Shown here: positions 27,709-36,432 of the stretch, piece by piece | Layout of the letters: each line of letters starts with the position of its first letter | Numbering within the stretch: position 1 is the stretch's first letter | NCBI GenBank assembly: GCA_944321635.1 | Contig: CALULY010000006.1 | Location: 1-64,000, forward strand | Source of the DNA: an uncultured Bacteroidaceae bacterium | GTDB lineage: Bacteria > Bacteroidota > Bacteroidia > Bacteroidales > Bacteroidaceae | DNA: 64,000 nt | Reading direction: 5' to 3' | Made by a program: the position numbers and the translations under genes | The notes under the pieces: generated by a model | Database searches by the model: none | Told to the model about the DNA's origin: nothing | The model's input: only the letters and a program-made list of their open reading frames with translations

Positions 27709-28452
27709 TCATTTGTTCTCCTCCTTAAGGAAGAGATCCAACGCTGCGGGCATTGACGTTGCGTTTTTGTTGGGTGCCTCGATGTCGAGGCGCAACCCTG
27801 CGTCCTTTATCGCCTTGGCTGCCGCTTGCCCGAAGCAGGCCAGTTTGCGGTCGCCTTGGACGTAATCGGGGAAATTCTCCTTCAATGCAGAGACTCCTGC
27901 GGGTGTGAAGAGCACGAGCATGTCGTAATCCATCGGGTTTATCCCGTCGAAAGTGTTGCTGACGGTGCGGTACATGACGGCTTCATCGTGCTTGACACCC
28001 AGTTTGTCAAGGAAGTTTTTGATTTCGTCGTTGTGCACCGACGACATGGGCACAAAGAAACTCTCCTTGGAGTGCTTTGCTATGAACGGGGCAAGGTCAT
28101 CAATCTTGCCTGTGGTGCTGAAAAAAATCTTGCGCTTGCGGTACTGCACGTACTTTTGTATGTACAAAGCGATGGTTTCGCTGATGCAAAAGTACTTCAT
28201 CGTCTCGGGAATCGTAACGCGCAAATCTTCGCAAAGGCTGAAAAAGTGGTCGATGGCGTGCCTTGAGTTGAATATGACGGCGGTGTGGTCGGCGATTGAG
28301 ACCTTTTGTTGCCTGAATTCCTTTGTTGACAGCCTCTCGATTTTGATGAATGAGTGGAAATCTATCTTGATGTCATACTTCCTCGCGATGTCGTAGTAAG
28401 GGGACTTCTCCGAAGTAGGTTTGGGCTGCGAGACCAATATGCTGTTTACCAT
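27709..28452 (-). CDS. hemD: Uroporphyrinogen-III synthase
   Basis: 247 aa. It cyclises hydroxymethylbilane to uroporphyrinogen III in heme/corrinoid synthesis. The sequence is divergent as usual for the family, but MVNSILVSQPKP, VIFNSRHAIDHFF, SSVHNDEIKNFLDKLG and LVLFTPAGVSAL are in the expected order. It ends an operon with rnr, a LOG protein and a DUF4271 membrane protein, a neighbourhood I associate with Bacteroidetes hemD. The gap to DUF4271 is 12 bp. Confidence 0.85.
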   Translation of the reverse strand: MVNSILVSQPKPTSEKSPYYDIARKYDIKIDFHSFIKIERLSTKEFRQQKVSIADHTAVIFNSRHAIDHFFSLCEDLRVTIPETMKYFCISETIALYIQKYVQYRKRKIFFSTTGKIDDLAPFIAKHSKESFFVPMSSVHNDEIKNFLDKLGVKHDEAVMYRTVSNTFDGINPMDYDMLVLFTPAGVSALKENFPDYVQGDRKLACFGQAAAKAIKDAGLRLDIEAPNKNATSMPAALDLFLKEENK

Positions 28453-28464
28453 TACTTTGTTGTT

Positions 28465-29160
28465 TTATTTGAAAATAATGTTTATTTCAAGCAACACCTT
28501 ATACAATATGAAGCAGGGTAATATTTCGAGGGTGCAAAGTTGCAAAAAAAACGTATACCGCCCAATTTTAGGTTTGAAAAAAAGGGCGGTGGACTTGTAG
28601 CACAATAATAATTTGTCGATTATTAACATTGCAAGCATTACATATTGTAATGTCAGACTTGGCAAATAGAAGTAGACTGCAATCAAAGCCACGAAAAACA
28701 GCACCAAGCCGTTGTAAGCCAAAAGTGTCATGTAAGCGTCAACGAGATGCCTTGTCCCTTCCCTGTCGAAGAAGGCCCAACCGACGATGCGGTAAAGGGC
28801 AAACTTGACTGCGACGTAGGCCGCGAAGACCAAGGCCAGGAGCGACAGCACCTTCCAATAGGGGACATCGCCGGCATAGCCGCCCCGCGACAGCGACATC
28901 ACGCACAGCGAGGACATGAGGCACAGCACGGCGAGCATCACCGCATCCATCCACCAGTCAACATTGGTGGGGGCATCAAACAGGCTGCCACGCTTGCGGT
29001 TGGCAAAAAAGTTCTTGCCGCGCTGCGCCAACGTGCGGCGGCCGGCAGCAAGCACCAGTGCCAACAGGATTGCGGATGCGACAAAGACAAAGGTGACAGC
29101 CGTGTCACCGGCCATCGTCCTTGCAAGAGGCATGACCGCAAGTTGGAGGGGAAGTGTCAT
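28465..29160 (-). CDS. DUF4271 membrane protein
   Basis: 231 aa with about six hydrophobic segments (near residues 20-40, 70-90, 100-122, 142-165, 168-188, 205-228), so an integral inner-membrane protein. It belongs to the Bacteroidetes-specific DUF4271 family. Its start overlaps the stop of the LOG gene by 4 bp and it precedes hemD by 12 bp. Biochemical role unknown; the linkage with hemD is suggestive only. Confidence 0.8.
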   Translation of the reverse strand: MTLPLQLAVMPLARTMAGDTAVTFVFVASAILLALVLAAGRRTLAQRGKNFFANRKRGSLFDAPTNVDWWMDAVMLAVLCLMSSLCVMSLSRGGYAGDVPYWKVLSLLALVFAAYVAVKFALYRIVGWAFFDREGTRHLVDAYMTLLAYNGLVLFFVALIAVYFYLPSLTLQYVMLAMLIIDKLLLCYKSTALFFKPKIGRYTFFLQLCTLEILPCFILYKVLLEINIIFK

Positions 29161-29756
29161 ATCGCGGCGAATTTCCTCATGTTGGCATCCCAGTCGGGAG
29201 TGGAATAGAGTTTATCGACAGCCTCGCCTACGCTGGCTGCCACCGTCCACAACGCACGATGCTGGTCGCGCATGAAATGCCGCTCGACCGCACGCCCGAG
29301 CATCGCGAGCAGTGGGTCATAGAAGGAATCGACATTAAGGATTATGATCGGCTTAAGGTACAGGCCGAGCTGCTTCCATGTTATTATCTCAAGAAGTTCT
29401 TCCATCGTGCCGCAGCCTCCCGGCAACGCCACAACGGCATCGGACATAGAGGCCATCAGGTGCTTGCGCTCATGCATATCCTCGGTGACGACCATCCGCG
29501 TGAGCCCGTCATGCTGCCACCCCTGCTCGACCATGAAGCGTGGGATGACCCCGGTCACTGTCCCTCCTGCCGCAAGGGCGGAATCAGAGAGGACACGCAT
29601 CAGACCCAGACCGCCCGCGCCATTGACGACATTGATGCCGCGTGCGGCCAATGCCGCTCCAAGTTCAGACGCGGCCTCGACGAAGCAACCGTCTATCTTG
29701 GTGCTGGATGCGCAGTAAACGCAGACGCTGCCTATCTTTTTTGTTTCTCCATCCAT
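29157..29756 (-). CDS. LOG family protein (second paralogue)
   Basis: 199 aa. The family motif is complete: MHERK at about 94-98 and PGGCGTMEE from 112. It also has NGAGGLGLMRV, which is closer to plant/bacterial LOG phosphoribohydrolases than the paralogue at 20817-21350. The start at 29756 (MDGETKKIGSVCVYCASS) is chosen; a frame open to 30023 would run into rnr and is not used. It lies 43 bp after rnr and overlaps DUF4271 by 4 bp. Confidence 0.88.
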   Translation of the reverse strand: MDGETKKIGSVCVYCASSTKIDGCFVEAASELGAALAARGINVVNGAGGLGLMRVLSDSALAAGGTVTGVIPRFMVEQGWQHDGLTRMVVTEDMHERKHLMASMSDAVVALPGGCGTMEELLEIITWKQLGLYLKPIIILNVDSFYDPLLAMLGRAVERHFMRDQHRALWTVAASVGEAVDKLYSTPDWDANMRKFAAI

Positions 29757-29799
29757 GATTGTTTCATTGGCAATTGAGAATGCGCGGGTCGAGCCCGCA

Positions 29800-31953
29800 T
29801 CATTCGGCAAGAGTGAAATCAAGCTGTTTCTTCTCAAGGTTGGCGCGGGCGACCTTGATGGTGATTGGATCGCCGAGGGAGTACGTGCGCTTGGTCTTGT
29901 TGCCAACGAGGCGGTAGTTCTTTTCGTCGAACTCATAGTAGTCGTCATCCAACTCACGCATAGGCACCAAGCCTTCACATTTGTTCTCATTAAGCTCGAC
30001 GTAGATGCCCCATTCGGTGACACCGGAGATTACCCCGTCGAAAACCTTGCCTAAGAACTGGGACATGAACTCGACTTGCTTGTACTTAACGGACGCACGT
30101 TCCGCATTGGCCGCCAGCTGCTCCATGGATGAACAGTGCTCGCAAAGGTCCTCGTATTTGCTTTCGGTGACACTCCTGCCACCCGCCATGTAACGTGCCA
30201 ACAGCCTGTGCACCATCATGTCGGGATAGCGTCGTATGGGCGATGTGAAATGGGTGTAGTAATCGAATGCCAACCCGTAGTGCCCGATGTTGTGAGTTGA
30301 GTAGCGGGCTTTCTGCATGGCGCGGATGGAAACCGTCTCGATCAGGTTTTCCTCCTTCTTGCCCTGCACCTCATCGAGGAGATGGTTGATTGATTTGGAT
30401 ATGTCTGTCTTGGATCCCGACGTGCGGATCTTGTAGCCGAATTTGGTTATGAACGTTGACAAGTCGCTGAGTTTGCCTGGATCGGGCAAATCGTGTATGC
30501 GGTAGGGGAAGACTTTTGCTTTCTTTCCCTTGGGTACTTTGCCCACAAACTCCGCTACCGTCTTGTTCGCAAGGAGCATGAACTCCTCGACGAGTTTGTT
30601 TGCCTCCTTTGCTATCTTGAAATAGACGCTGAGCGGCTTGCCGTTTTCGTCAATCTCAAACTTGACTTCATAGCGTTCAAAATTGATTGCCCCGTTTGCC
30701 ATGCGCCTTTCCCTCAGGATTTTCGCCATGTTATTCAAGGCGAAAATCTCGTCCTTGTACTCCCCTTCGCCCGTCTCGATCGTTTGCTGGACTTCCTCGT
30801 ATGTGAAGCGGCGGTCGGAGTTGATGATTGTCCTGACAATCCGCGACGAGAGTATGTCGGCATTGGAGTTGATGTTGAAGATGACGGAAAAGGCTGCTTT
30901 CTCCTCATTGGGGCGGAGCGAGCAGAGCAGGTTGCAAAGACGCTCGGGCAACATGGGGATGGTGCGGTCAACAAGGTAGACCGATGTCGCCCGACGGGAT
31001 GCTTCACGGTCGATGATGTCCCCCTCTTTCACATAATAGGTCACGTCGGCGATGTGTACGCCAACCTCCCAAACGCCATCTTGCAAACGGCGGATCGACA
31101 GTGCGTCATCAAAGTCTTTGGCATCACGGGGGTCGATCGTGAATGTCGTCACGCCGCGAAAATCCTCCCTCTGTTCAATCTCCGACTGCGGGATAACGTC
31201 GGGAATCTTGTCCGCCGCCGCTTCCACCACCTTGGGATATGCGTAGGGCAGGCCGTACTCGGCCAATATGGCGTGCATCTCCGTCGTGTTGTCCCCGGCA
31301 CGGCCAAGGATGTCGATGACCTTGCCTATCGGGTTCTTGGCCTGTTTGGGCCAGTCTGTTATCTTGACCACCGCCTTGTCGCCATCCTTGCCTCCCTTGA
31401 GGTCGCGCATGGGGATGAAGATGTCGTTGGCGAGGTTCTTGTTTTCGCTCACGAGGAAAGCATATTTTGACGTGACTTCCAGCGTGCCGACGATGGTCTC
31501 GTTTGCCGGTTCGATGATTTCCACCACTTCACCCTCAGGCGTCTTGCCTTTGCGAAGGGCGTAGCAAACAATCTTCACCTTGTCATTGTTCATCGCATGG
31601 GCTGAATTCCTCTCGGCTACAAAGATTGGCTCGCCGCCATCGTCGGGGATGAATGAGTTTTTCCCATTGCTAAAACGCTTGAAAGTGCCGACCATCTCCT
31701 TGCCACGCTCGCCATAGACAAAGACATCCGGTTCGGGTTCTGCTATCAATCCGCTGTCGGCCATCCCGTGCAAGATGTCCACGCTACGCATCCTTTGCTG
31801 ACTGTTCTTGATGCCGAGGGCGGAAAAGATGGACTTGACGGACATCTTCACGCCGCGCCGGTCCTTGAACAATGCGGCTATCGCCCTGCCGAGGTCGATA
31901 CCTTTGGTTCTTTTGCCGTGCGCTGCTGCTTTCTTGTCGTTGCGTTTACTCAT
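29800..31953 (-). CDS. rnr: Ribonuclease R
   Basis: 717 aa. A processive 3'-5' exoribonuclease that degrades structured RNA. Domains in order: N-terminal winged helix (about 15-80), cold-shock domains (about 85-240), RNB catalytic domain with IDPRDAKDFDDALSI and HIADVTYYV (about 265-580), and C-terminal S1 domain (FDGVISGVTEWGIYVEL...). The start at 31953 (MSKRNDKKAA) gives the usual basic N-terminus. It leads the rnr-LOG-DUF4271-hemD operon. Confidence 0.95.
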   Translation of the reverse strand: MSKRNDKKAAAHGKRTKGIDLGRAIAALFKDRRGVKMSVKSIFSALGIKNSQQRMRSVDILHGMADSGLIAEPEPDVFVYGERGKEMVGTFKRFSNGKNSFIPDDGGEPIFVAERNSAHAMNNDKVKIVCYALRKGKTPEGEVVEIIEPANETIVGTLEVTSKYAFLVSENKNLANDIFIPMRDLKGGKDGDKAVVKITDWPKQAKNPIGKVIDILGRAGDNTTEMHAILAEYGLPYAYPKVVEAAADKIPDVIPQSEIEQREDFRGVTTFTIDPRDAKDFDDALSIRRLQDGVWEVGVHIADVTYYVKEGDIIDREASRRATSVYLVDRTIPMLPERLCNLLCSLRPNEEKAAFSVIFNINSNADILSSRIVRTIINSDRRFTYEEVQQTIETGEGEYKDEIFALNNMAKILRERRMANGAINFERYEVKFEIDENGKPLSVYFKIAKEANKLVEEFMLLANKTVAEFVGKVPKGKKAKVFPYRIHDLPDPGKLSDLSTFITKFGYKIRTSGSKTDISKSINHLLDEVQGKKEENLIETVSIRAMQKARYSTHNIGHYGLAFDYYTHFTSPIRRYPDMMVHRLLARYMAGGRSVTESKYEDLCEHCSSMEQLAANAERASVKYKQVEFMSQFLGKVFDGVISGVTEWGIYVELNENKCEGLVPMRELDDDYYEFDEKNYRLVGNKTKRTYSLGDPITIKVARANLEKKQLDFTLAE

Positions 31954-32080
31954 AAGGCGTTGGTCGTTTTCATCTATACGTTTGCGGGTGCAAAGTAACA
32001 CAATATATTACAATCTGCCCTTGCATGGCATCCTAATTAATCTAAAAGCAACCCCGCGCGGTACATCCCTGCAAGTAGTG

Positions 32081-32746
32081 TCACAATTGCCCGTTCTCGA
32101 CGAGCGTCACCACCCGTTCCGTGAGGCGGTCTTCCCCAGTGGGATCGTAGGTCACTTTCAGGCTTGAGCCGAAAGACTTGGCAAAGATCTGGTAGAATGT
32201 CGCCTTGAACGGCCCCATGAAAGCCTTTATTATCTCGTATGATGTCTGGTCGCTCTGCCTGTATATCAGTTTGATGAGCAGCTGACCTTGCGAATAAGTC
32301 ATCTTCTTCATCTGGGCGGTGTACTGCTCCTTTAGCCCCTTCTCGACCTTACGCATGTGTCTTTTGCGTTCCCTCTCGGTAGGCAATGTGAGGGCATACT
32401 CGTAGGTTTCCACAATAAGCCTGTTAATCATGTTGGCGACGGGCAGGACACGTTTGACATCACGCACGAGCTTGAGATAGGCTACATACTCCTTGGTGTC
32501 CTTGAAGTGCAAACGTGGATAGACATATAGAGTGCGCAACGTCACGCTCGGGACTATCCTGCCCTCGTAGGGCTGCCCCCTGGTCACATAGACCTTGCGC
32601 GTGACAGCCGCCGTGTCAGGTGCCGTCTGTCCCACGACCGCCAATGCCACCGGCAGCAACGCCGCCAGCGACAGCCACCGCAGCAAGCCGCAGGCGCAGG
32701 CAAACCTTGGTGCGGCATGGATCATCGCACGCGGCATCGGCATCAC
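32081..32746 (-). CDS. DUF4294 exported protein
   Basis: 221 aa. A long N-terminal region ends in a hydrophobic signal segment (LLRWLSLAALLPVALAVVGQ). The DUF4294 body follows (TLRTLYVYPRLHFKDTKEYVAYLKLVRDVKRVLP...ERKRHMRKVEKGLKEQYTAQMKKMTYSQGQLLIKLI). A Bacteroidetes-restricted family of unknown function, probably periplasmic. The exact start is uncertain because several Met codons precede the signal. It overlaps the upstream 128-aa membrane-protein gene by 4 bp. Confidence 0.78.
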   Translation of the reverse strand: MMPMPRAMIHAAPRFACACGLLRWLSLAALLPVALAVVGQTAPDTAAVTRKVYVTRGQPYEGRIVPSVTLRTLYVYPRLHFKDTKEYVAYLKLVRDVKRVLPVANMINRLIVETYEYALTLPTERERKRHMRKVEKGLKEQYTAQMKKMTYSQGQLLIKLIYRQSDQTSYEIIKAFMGPFKATFYQIFAKSFGSSLKVTYDPTGEDRLTERVVTLVENGQL

Positions 32747-33129
32747 TGCGCCGGCTTCTCGCCGACGATGCTGTCAACGACAAACTTGGAATAGCCCCGC
32801 CACCACAACGACGAGAAGTATTCCTTGTAGTGCAGCTCGACGACCTCGCCGCCTTTGAGCATAAGCTCGCGCGCCAACGCTTCGTCATCGACGGAAAACT
32901 CGAACTCGTAGGACTGCACCGCGCCCGTCTTTTGCCCACGGAAGCCCGATTGTATCAACTTGCCCTCGTAGGTCTTGAAGACCACACCCTTGCGCACGAC
33001 ATAATTCAACTCGCCCGCCTTGACCCCCTCGCCGAAGACGAAGTAGAAACGGAAGTAGATGAATGCCGCAAGTATGACCAACACCAATGGTACCGATACA
33101 TATAAGAACTTTTTCACTCCTGGTCTCAT
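32743..33129 (-). CDS. Conserved small membrane-anchored protein
   Basis: 128 aa from the Met at 33129. One N-terminal transmembrane helix (FLYVSVPLVLVILAAFIYFRFYFVF) is followed by a compact soluble domain (GELNYVVRKGVVFKTYEGKLIQSGF, YEFEFSVDDEALARELM). I recognise it as a conserved Bacteroidetes hypothetical, sometimes labelled 6-phosphogluconate dehydrogenase without visible basis. It is coupled to the DUF4294 gene by an ATGA overlap, which suggests a shared envelope role. Confidence 0.7.
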   Translation of the reverse strand: MRPGVKKFLYVSVPLVLVILAAFIYFRFYFVFGEGVKAGELNYVVRKGVVFKTYEGKLIQSGFRGQKTGAVQSYEFEFSVDDEALARELMLKGGEVVELHYKEYFSSLWWRGYSKFVVDSIVGEKPAQ

Positions 33130-33276
33130 GGCTAAGTATTTGATGGATAGACGTGGGCAAAGGTAATCCATTTGCCCGACAACGCAAGCCACGGCCAAGG
33201 GGTTAAAAATCACAAAACGGGGGACCTTTTTATCTTTTATTCACAGTGCCGCGCCGTCTGAGGCACGTCCCGGGCA

Positions 33277-33284
33277 TAACTTTG
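33277..33284 (+). promoter_or_regulatory. Bacteroidetes -7 box (TAACTTTG)
   Basis: A perfect TAnnTTTG 37 bp ahead of the alkylsulfatase start; TCTG at 33257 is a weak -33 candidate at 16 bp. Confidence 0.5.
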
Positions 33285-33320
33285 CGGCACTAAGCTTTAA
33301 CAACTTAACCATCAATCGAC

Positions 33321-35267
33321 ATGAGACAGCACACATTGGCTTTGGCCGCACTGGCCACGGCATTGTCCCTGACGGCAAACGCACAAACAGGGGCAAGCGA
33401 GCAGACGACAGCGGGCAACAAACGGGTGGAACAGGAGATTGCCAGTTACGCATCGCAAGACTTCGAGGACGCCACAAGGGGATTCATCGCCACCATCGAC
33501 GGCGGAGTGATAACCAACGACGACGGGACGACCTGCTATGACATCGCGGCATGGGACTTCCTCGACGGCGAAGCACCGGCCACCGTCAATCCGAGCCTTT
33601 GGCGGCAGTCGCAACTCAACCGGATAGACGGCCTTTTCGAGGTTGTCAAGGGCAAAATCTACCAGATACGCGGCTTTGACATTGCCAACATGACATTCGT
33701 CAGGTCGGACAACGGATGGATAATCATCGACGTCACCTCCGCCGAGGGAGCGGCAAAGGCTGGGTATGACCTCGTGAAACGGCATCTTGGCGACTACCCC
33801 GTCAAGGCCATCATACTGACTCACCCGCACGGAGACCACTTCAACGGGCTCGGGGCAATCATTGACGGAGCGCCCAACGATGACTATGACATCATCGTGC
33901 CAAAGGGCTTCCTGCACGAGGCGCAGAGCGAAAACATCATCGCCGGCGTGGCAATGGCGCGGCGGGCCTCATATATGTATGGCGGCCAACTCGACAAAAG
34001 CCCGACGGGGTCGGTAGGCTCGGGTCTCGGCCAAGCACTCGCCACGAGCAAAGGCAAGAGGCCGGTCGTGCCGACAGACGAGATAAGTGCCACCGGCCAG
34101 CGGCGCAACATCGACGGGGTCGAGATGGAATTCTCATTCGTAGAGGATGGTGAAGCCCCCGTCGAGCTGATGATTTACTTCCCGCAAATGAAGGCATTCT
34201 GCACGGCCGAGGAAATCACCCACAACATGCACAACCTCCTCACCCCGAGAGGTGCGAAGGTCCGCAACGGGTTGACGTGGAGCAAAGCCATCGACAAGGC
34301 AATCCAGATGTACGGCAGCGAAGTCGAGGTCTCGTTTGCCACCCACCACTGGCCGACTTGGGGCAATGACCGCATCGTGGAGCTGTGGGAAAGCCAGCGT
34401 GACATCTACCGTTTCATCCACGACCAGACGTTGCACCTGGCAAACAGGGGCTACACCCCGGACGAAATCGCCAACACCATCACAATGCCGCAATCATTGG
34501 CGCGGCAATTCGCGTGCAGGGAATACTATGGCACGCTCAGCCACAACTCAAAGTCGCAATACCAGCTCTACTTCGGATGGTTTGACGGCAACCCCGCCCA
34601 CCTCGACCAACTCCCGCCAGTCGAGCTTGGCAAACGCTATGTCGAAGCCATGGGCGGCAGCCAAAAAGTGATGGCAATGGCAAGGGACGTATATAATAAA
34701 GGTGACTACCGCTGGGCGGCGACGTTGCTTGATCACCTTGTCTTCGCCGACAGCACCGACCGCGAGGCACGGCAGCTCCTGGCCGAGACCTACACACAGA
34801 TGGGCTATGCAGCCGAAAGCGCGCCATGGAGGAACTTCTACCTCACCGGGGCGCAGGAATTGATGCACGGTGGCAGGAAGTCAGCCCCGAGCCTCTTCAC
34901 CGCCGGCACCATAGCCGCGATGCAGACAGACCTGATGCTCGACTTCTGTGCAATACAGATAAGCGCCCCGCTGGCCGAGGGCAAGGACGTGACTGTCAAC
35001 CTCCACTTCAACGACACGGGCGAGGACGTGGCCTTGATACTCAAGAACTGTGTGCTGACATCCCGCCTCAACCGCGTCGAGCCCTCGGCCAAGTGTGACA
35101 TCACCCTGACCAAGGACGGGTTTGCCCGCCTGCTGCTCGGACAGGCCACGCTCGACGGGCTGGTGGCAAGCGGCGAAGCGGAGGCAAACGGCGACACTGC
35201 TGCATTCGCGGCCATAACGTCGTCGATGGAGGCACCCGACCCGCATTTCAACATCATCGAGCCGTGA
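33321..35267 (+). CDS. Class III (metallo-beta-lactamase) alkylsulfatase, exported
   Basis: 648 aa with signal peptide MRQHTLALAALATALSLTANAQ. The metallo-beta-lactamase domain shows H168-P-H170-G-D172-H173 and further conserved segments (ICTAEEITHNMHN-like FCTAEEITHNMHNLL, FATHHWPTWGN), as in SdsA1/BDS1. An alpha-helical dimerisation domain and a C-terminal SCP2-like domain (about 530-648) complete the usual architecture and length. It hydrolyses sulfate esters of alkyl chains; the in vivo substrate in a gut bacterium is unknown. It stands alone, with a shared terminator downstream. Confidence 0.9.
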   Translation: MRQHTLALAALATALSLTANAQTGASEQTTAGNKRVEQEIASYASQDFEDATRGFIATIDGGVITNDDGTTCYDIAAWDFLDGEAPATVNPSLWRQSQLNRIDGLFEVVKGKIYQIRGFDIANMTFVRSDNGWIIIDVTSAEGAAKAGYDLVKRHLGDYPVKAIILTHPHGDHFNGLGAIIDGAPNDDYDIIVPKGFLHEAQSENIIAGVAMARRASYMYGGQLDKSPTGSVGSGLGQALATSKGKRPVVPTDEISATGQRRNIDGVEMEFSFVEDGEAPVELMIYFPQMKAFCTAEEITHNMHNLLTPRGAKVRNGLTWSKAIDKAIQMYGSEVEVSFATHHWPTWGNDRIVELWESQRDIYRFIHDQTLHLANRGYTPDEIANTITMPQSLARQFACREYYGTLSHNSKSQYQLYFGWFDGNPAHLDQLPPVELGKRYVEAMGGSQKVMAMARDVYNKGDYRWAATLLDHLVFADSTDREARQLLAETYTQMGYAAESAPWRNFYLTGAQELMHGGRKSAPSLFTAGTIAAMQTDLMLDFCAIQISAPLAEGKDVTVNLHFNDTGEDVALILKNCVLTSRLNRVEPSAKCDITLTKDGFARLLLGQATLDGLVASGEAEANGDTAAFAAITSSMEAPDPHFNIIEP

Positions 35268-35319
35268 CGCGGCTGCATCAGACGGTCACGGCAAAAGGGT
35301 CTGACCCGATGGCGGAAGA

Positions 35320-35394
35320 GGTCTTTTGTAAGTGCGACTTACAAAGGTTGTAAATGTCACTTACAAAGATTGTAAGTCGCACTTACAAAAGACC
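35320..35394. repeat. Family B triple palindrome
   Basis: 75 bp built as three 25-bp units. The two outer units are perfect inverted copies of each other (GGTCTTTTG... from 35320 and ...CAAAAGACC to 35394). Each contains TTGTAAGTGCGACTTACAA or its complement, itself palindromic. The middle unit is a degenerate version (TTGTAAATGTCACTTACAA). A solo unit is at 22075-22099. Lies in a convergent intergenic region. Confidence 0.85.
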
Positions 35395-35448
35395 CCGCCG
35401 CGACACGTCCCCAGCAAGTGCGGGAACATTCCCAAGCGGGTTACACAA

Positions 35449-35481
35449 AAAAGCCTTGTCCCCGCTGGGGACAAGGCTTTT
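35449..35481. terminator. Bidirectional intrinsic terminator
   Basis: A perfect 15-bp stem (AAAAGCCTTGTCCCC / GGGGACAAGGCTTTT) with a 3-nt loop and A/T tracts on both sides, between the convergent alkylsulfatase and YitT genes. Confidence 0.9.
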
Positions 35482-35505
35482 ACTTTGGACGGGATTGACC
35501 CTCGG

Positions 35506-36432
35506 TCAGGCTTTTATCTTTTCAAACCCTTGCCCGAACACTCCGATGACCGCGCTCTGTGAGACGAAAGCGTGCGGGTCAATGGCCTTGACGAGGCGGA
35601 AGATGTTGTTTGACTCGCTGCGCTTGGCAAGCACGACGACGACTTTCACCTCCTTTTTGCTGTACCAGCCCTGCCCGTCGAGCACCGTCACACCGCGATG
35701 CGCCTGGCTCATCACCGCGTCGGCGATCTTGTCATAGTCCTTGGAGAATATCAGGAACTGTACCGACGACCGCGCAGTGTTGACGACATAATCGACAGAA
35801 AAGCCCACAAGCACCAGCGTGCAGTAGGCAAAGATGACCTTTTGCACGGTGTAGTCGGGGATGAATGCCGACGACGAGATGATGCACACGTCACACAACA
35901 TGGTCATGCGCCCGAAGGAGACGTTCTTGTATTTGTTGACGATGGCCGCGATGATGTCCGTCCCGCCCGTGCTGCCGTTGTGCGAGAAGGCCAGCCCCAG
36001 GCCTATGCCGCAAAGTATCGCGCCGATGACGCACGACATGAACGGCTCATCGCCCACGAGCGAGCCGTAGCGGTCGGTTATCAACGCACGCAGGATGTTG
36101 AGGAAAAAGTAGAGGACGATGGTCCCGTAGATTGTCTTCAGGCAGAACTTCCACCCCACGAAGTAAAATGCAAAGGCGAGGAGGATGAAGTTGATTATCA
36201 CGTACGTGTTCTGCAAGGGGAATCCCGTGGCATACTCTATGATGGCCGACAGACCGGTTACGCCCCCCGTGGCTATGCGGTTGGGAATGAGGAAGCCCGC
36301 CCAACCGAGCGCGTAGATCAACAACCCGAAGGTGATGAAGAGGTAGTCCTTTGCCTCAGTCAACAGGGTCGTGCGCGAAATTGGTTTAAGTTTGTTCATT
36401 TTGCTATCGTTTTTCTTGGTATTTGGTTTCAA
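35506..36432 (-). CDS. YitT family membrane protein (DUF161/DUF2179)
   Basis: 308 aa. About five transmembrane helices ([41 protein letters not shown], and others) with the family motif [15 protein letters not shown]-terminal cytosolic DUF2179 domain follows ([26 protein letters not shown]). Transported or sensed ligand unknown. The start at 36432 overlaps the leuS stop by 4 bp (ATGA); an internal ATG at 36399 is also plausible. Operon with leuS. Confidence 0.88.
   Translation of the reverse strand: MKPNTKKNDSKMNKLKPISRTTLLTEAKDYLFITFGLLIYALGWAGFLIPNRIATGGVTGLSAIIEYATGFPLQNTYVIINFILLAFAFYFVGWKFCLKTIYGTIVLYFFLNILRALITDRYGSLVGDEPFMSCVIGAILCGIGLGLAFSHNGSTGGTDIIAAIVNKYKNVSFGRMTMLCDVCIISSSAFIPDYTVQKVIFAYCTLVLVGFSVDYVVNTARSSVQFLIFSKDYDKIADAVMSQAHRGVTVLDGQGWYSKKEVKVVVVLAKRSESNNIFRLVKAIDPHAFVSQSAVIGVFGQGFEKIKA

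Noticed and set aside
29757-30023. N-terminal extension of the LOG protein into rnr
   Set aside because: The added 89 residues are low-complexity Ser/Thr/Arg from the rnr coding region read in another frame; family start is MDGETKKIG at 29756.
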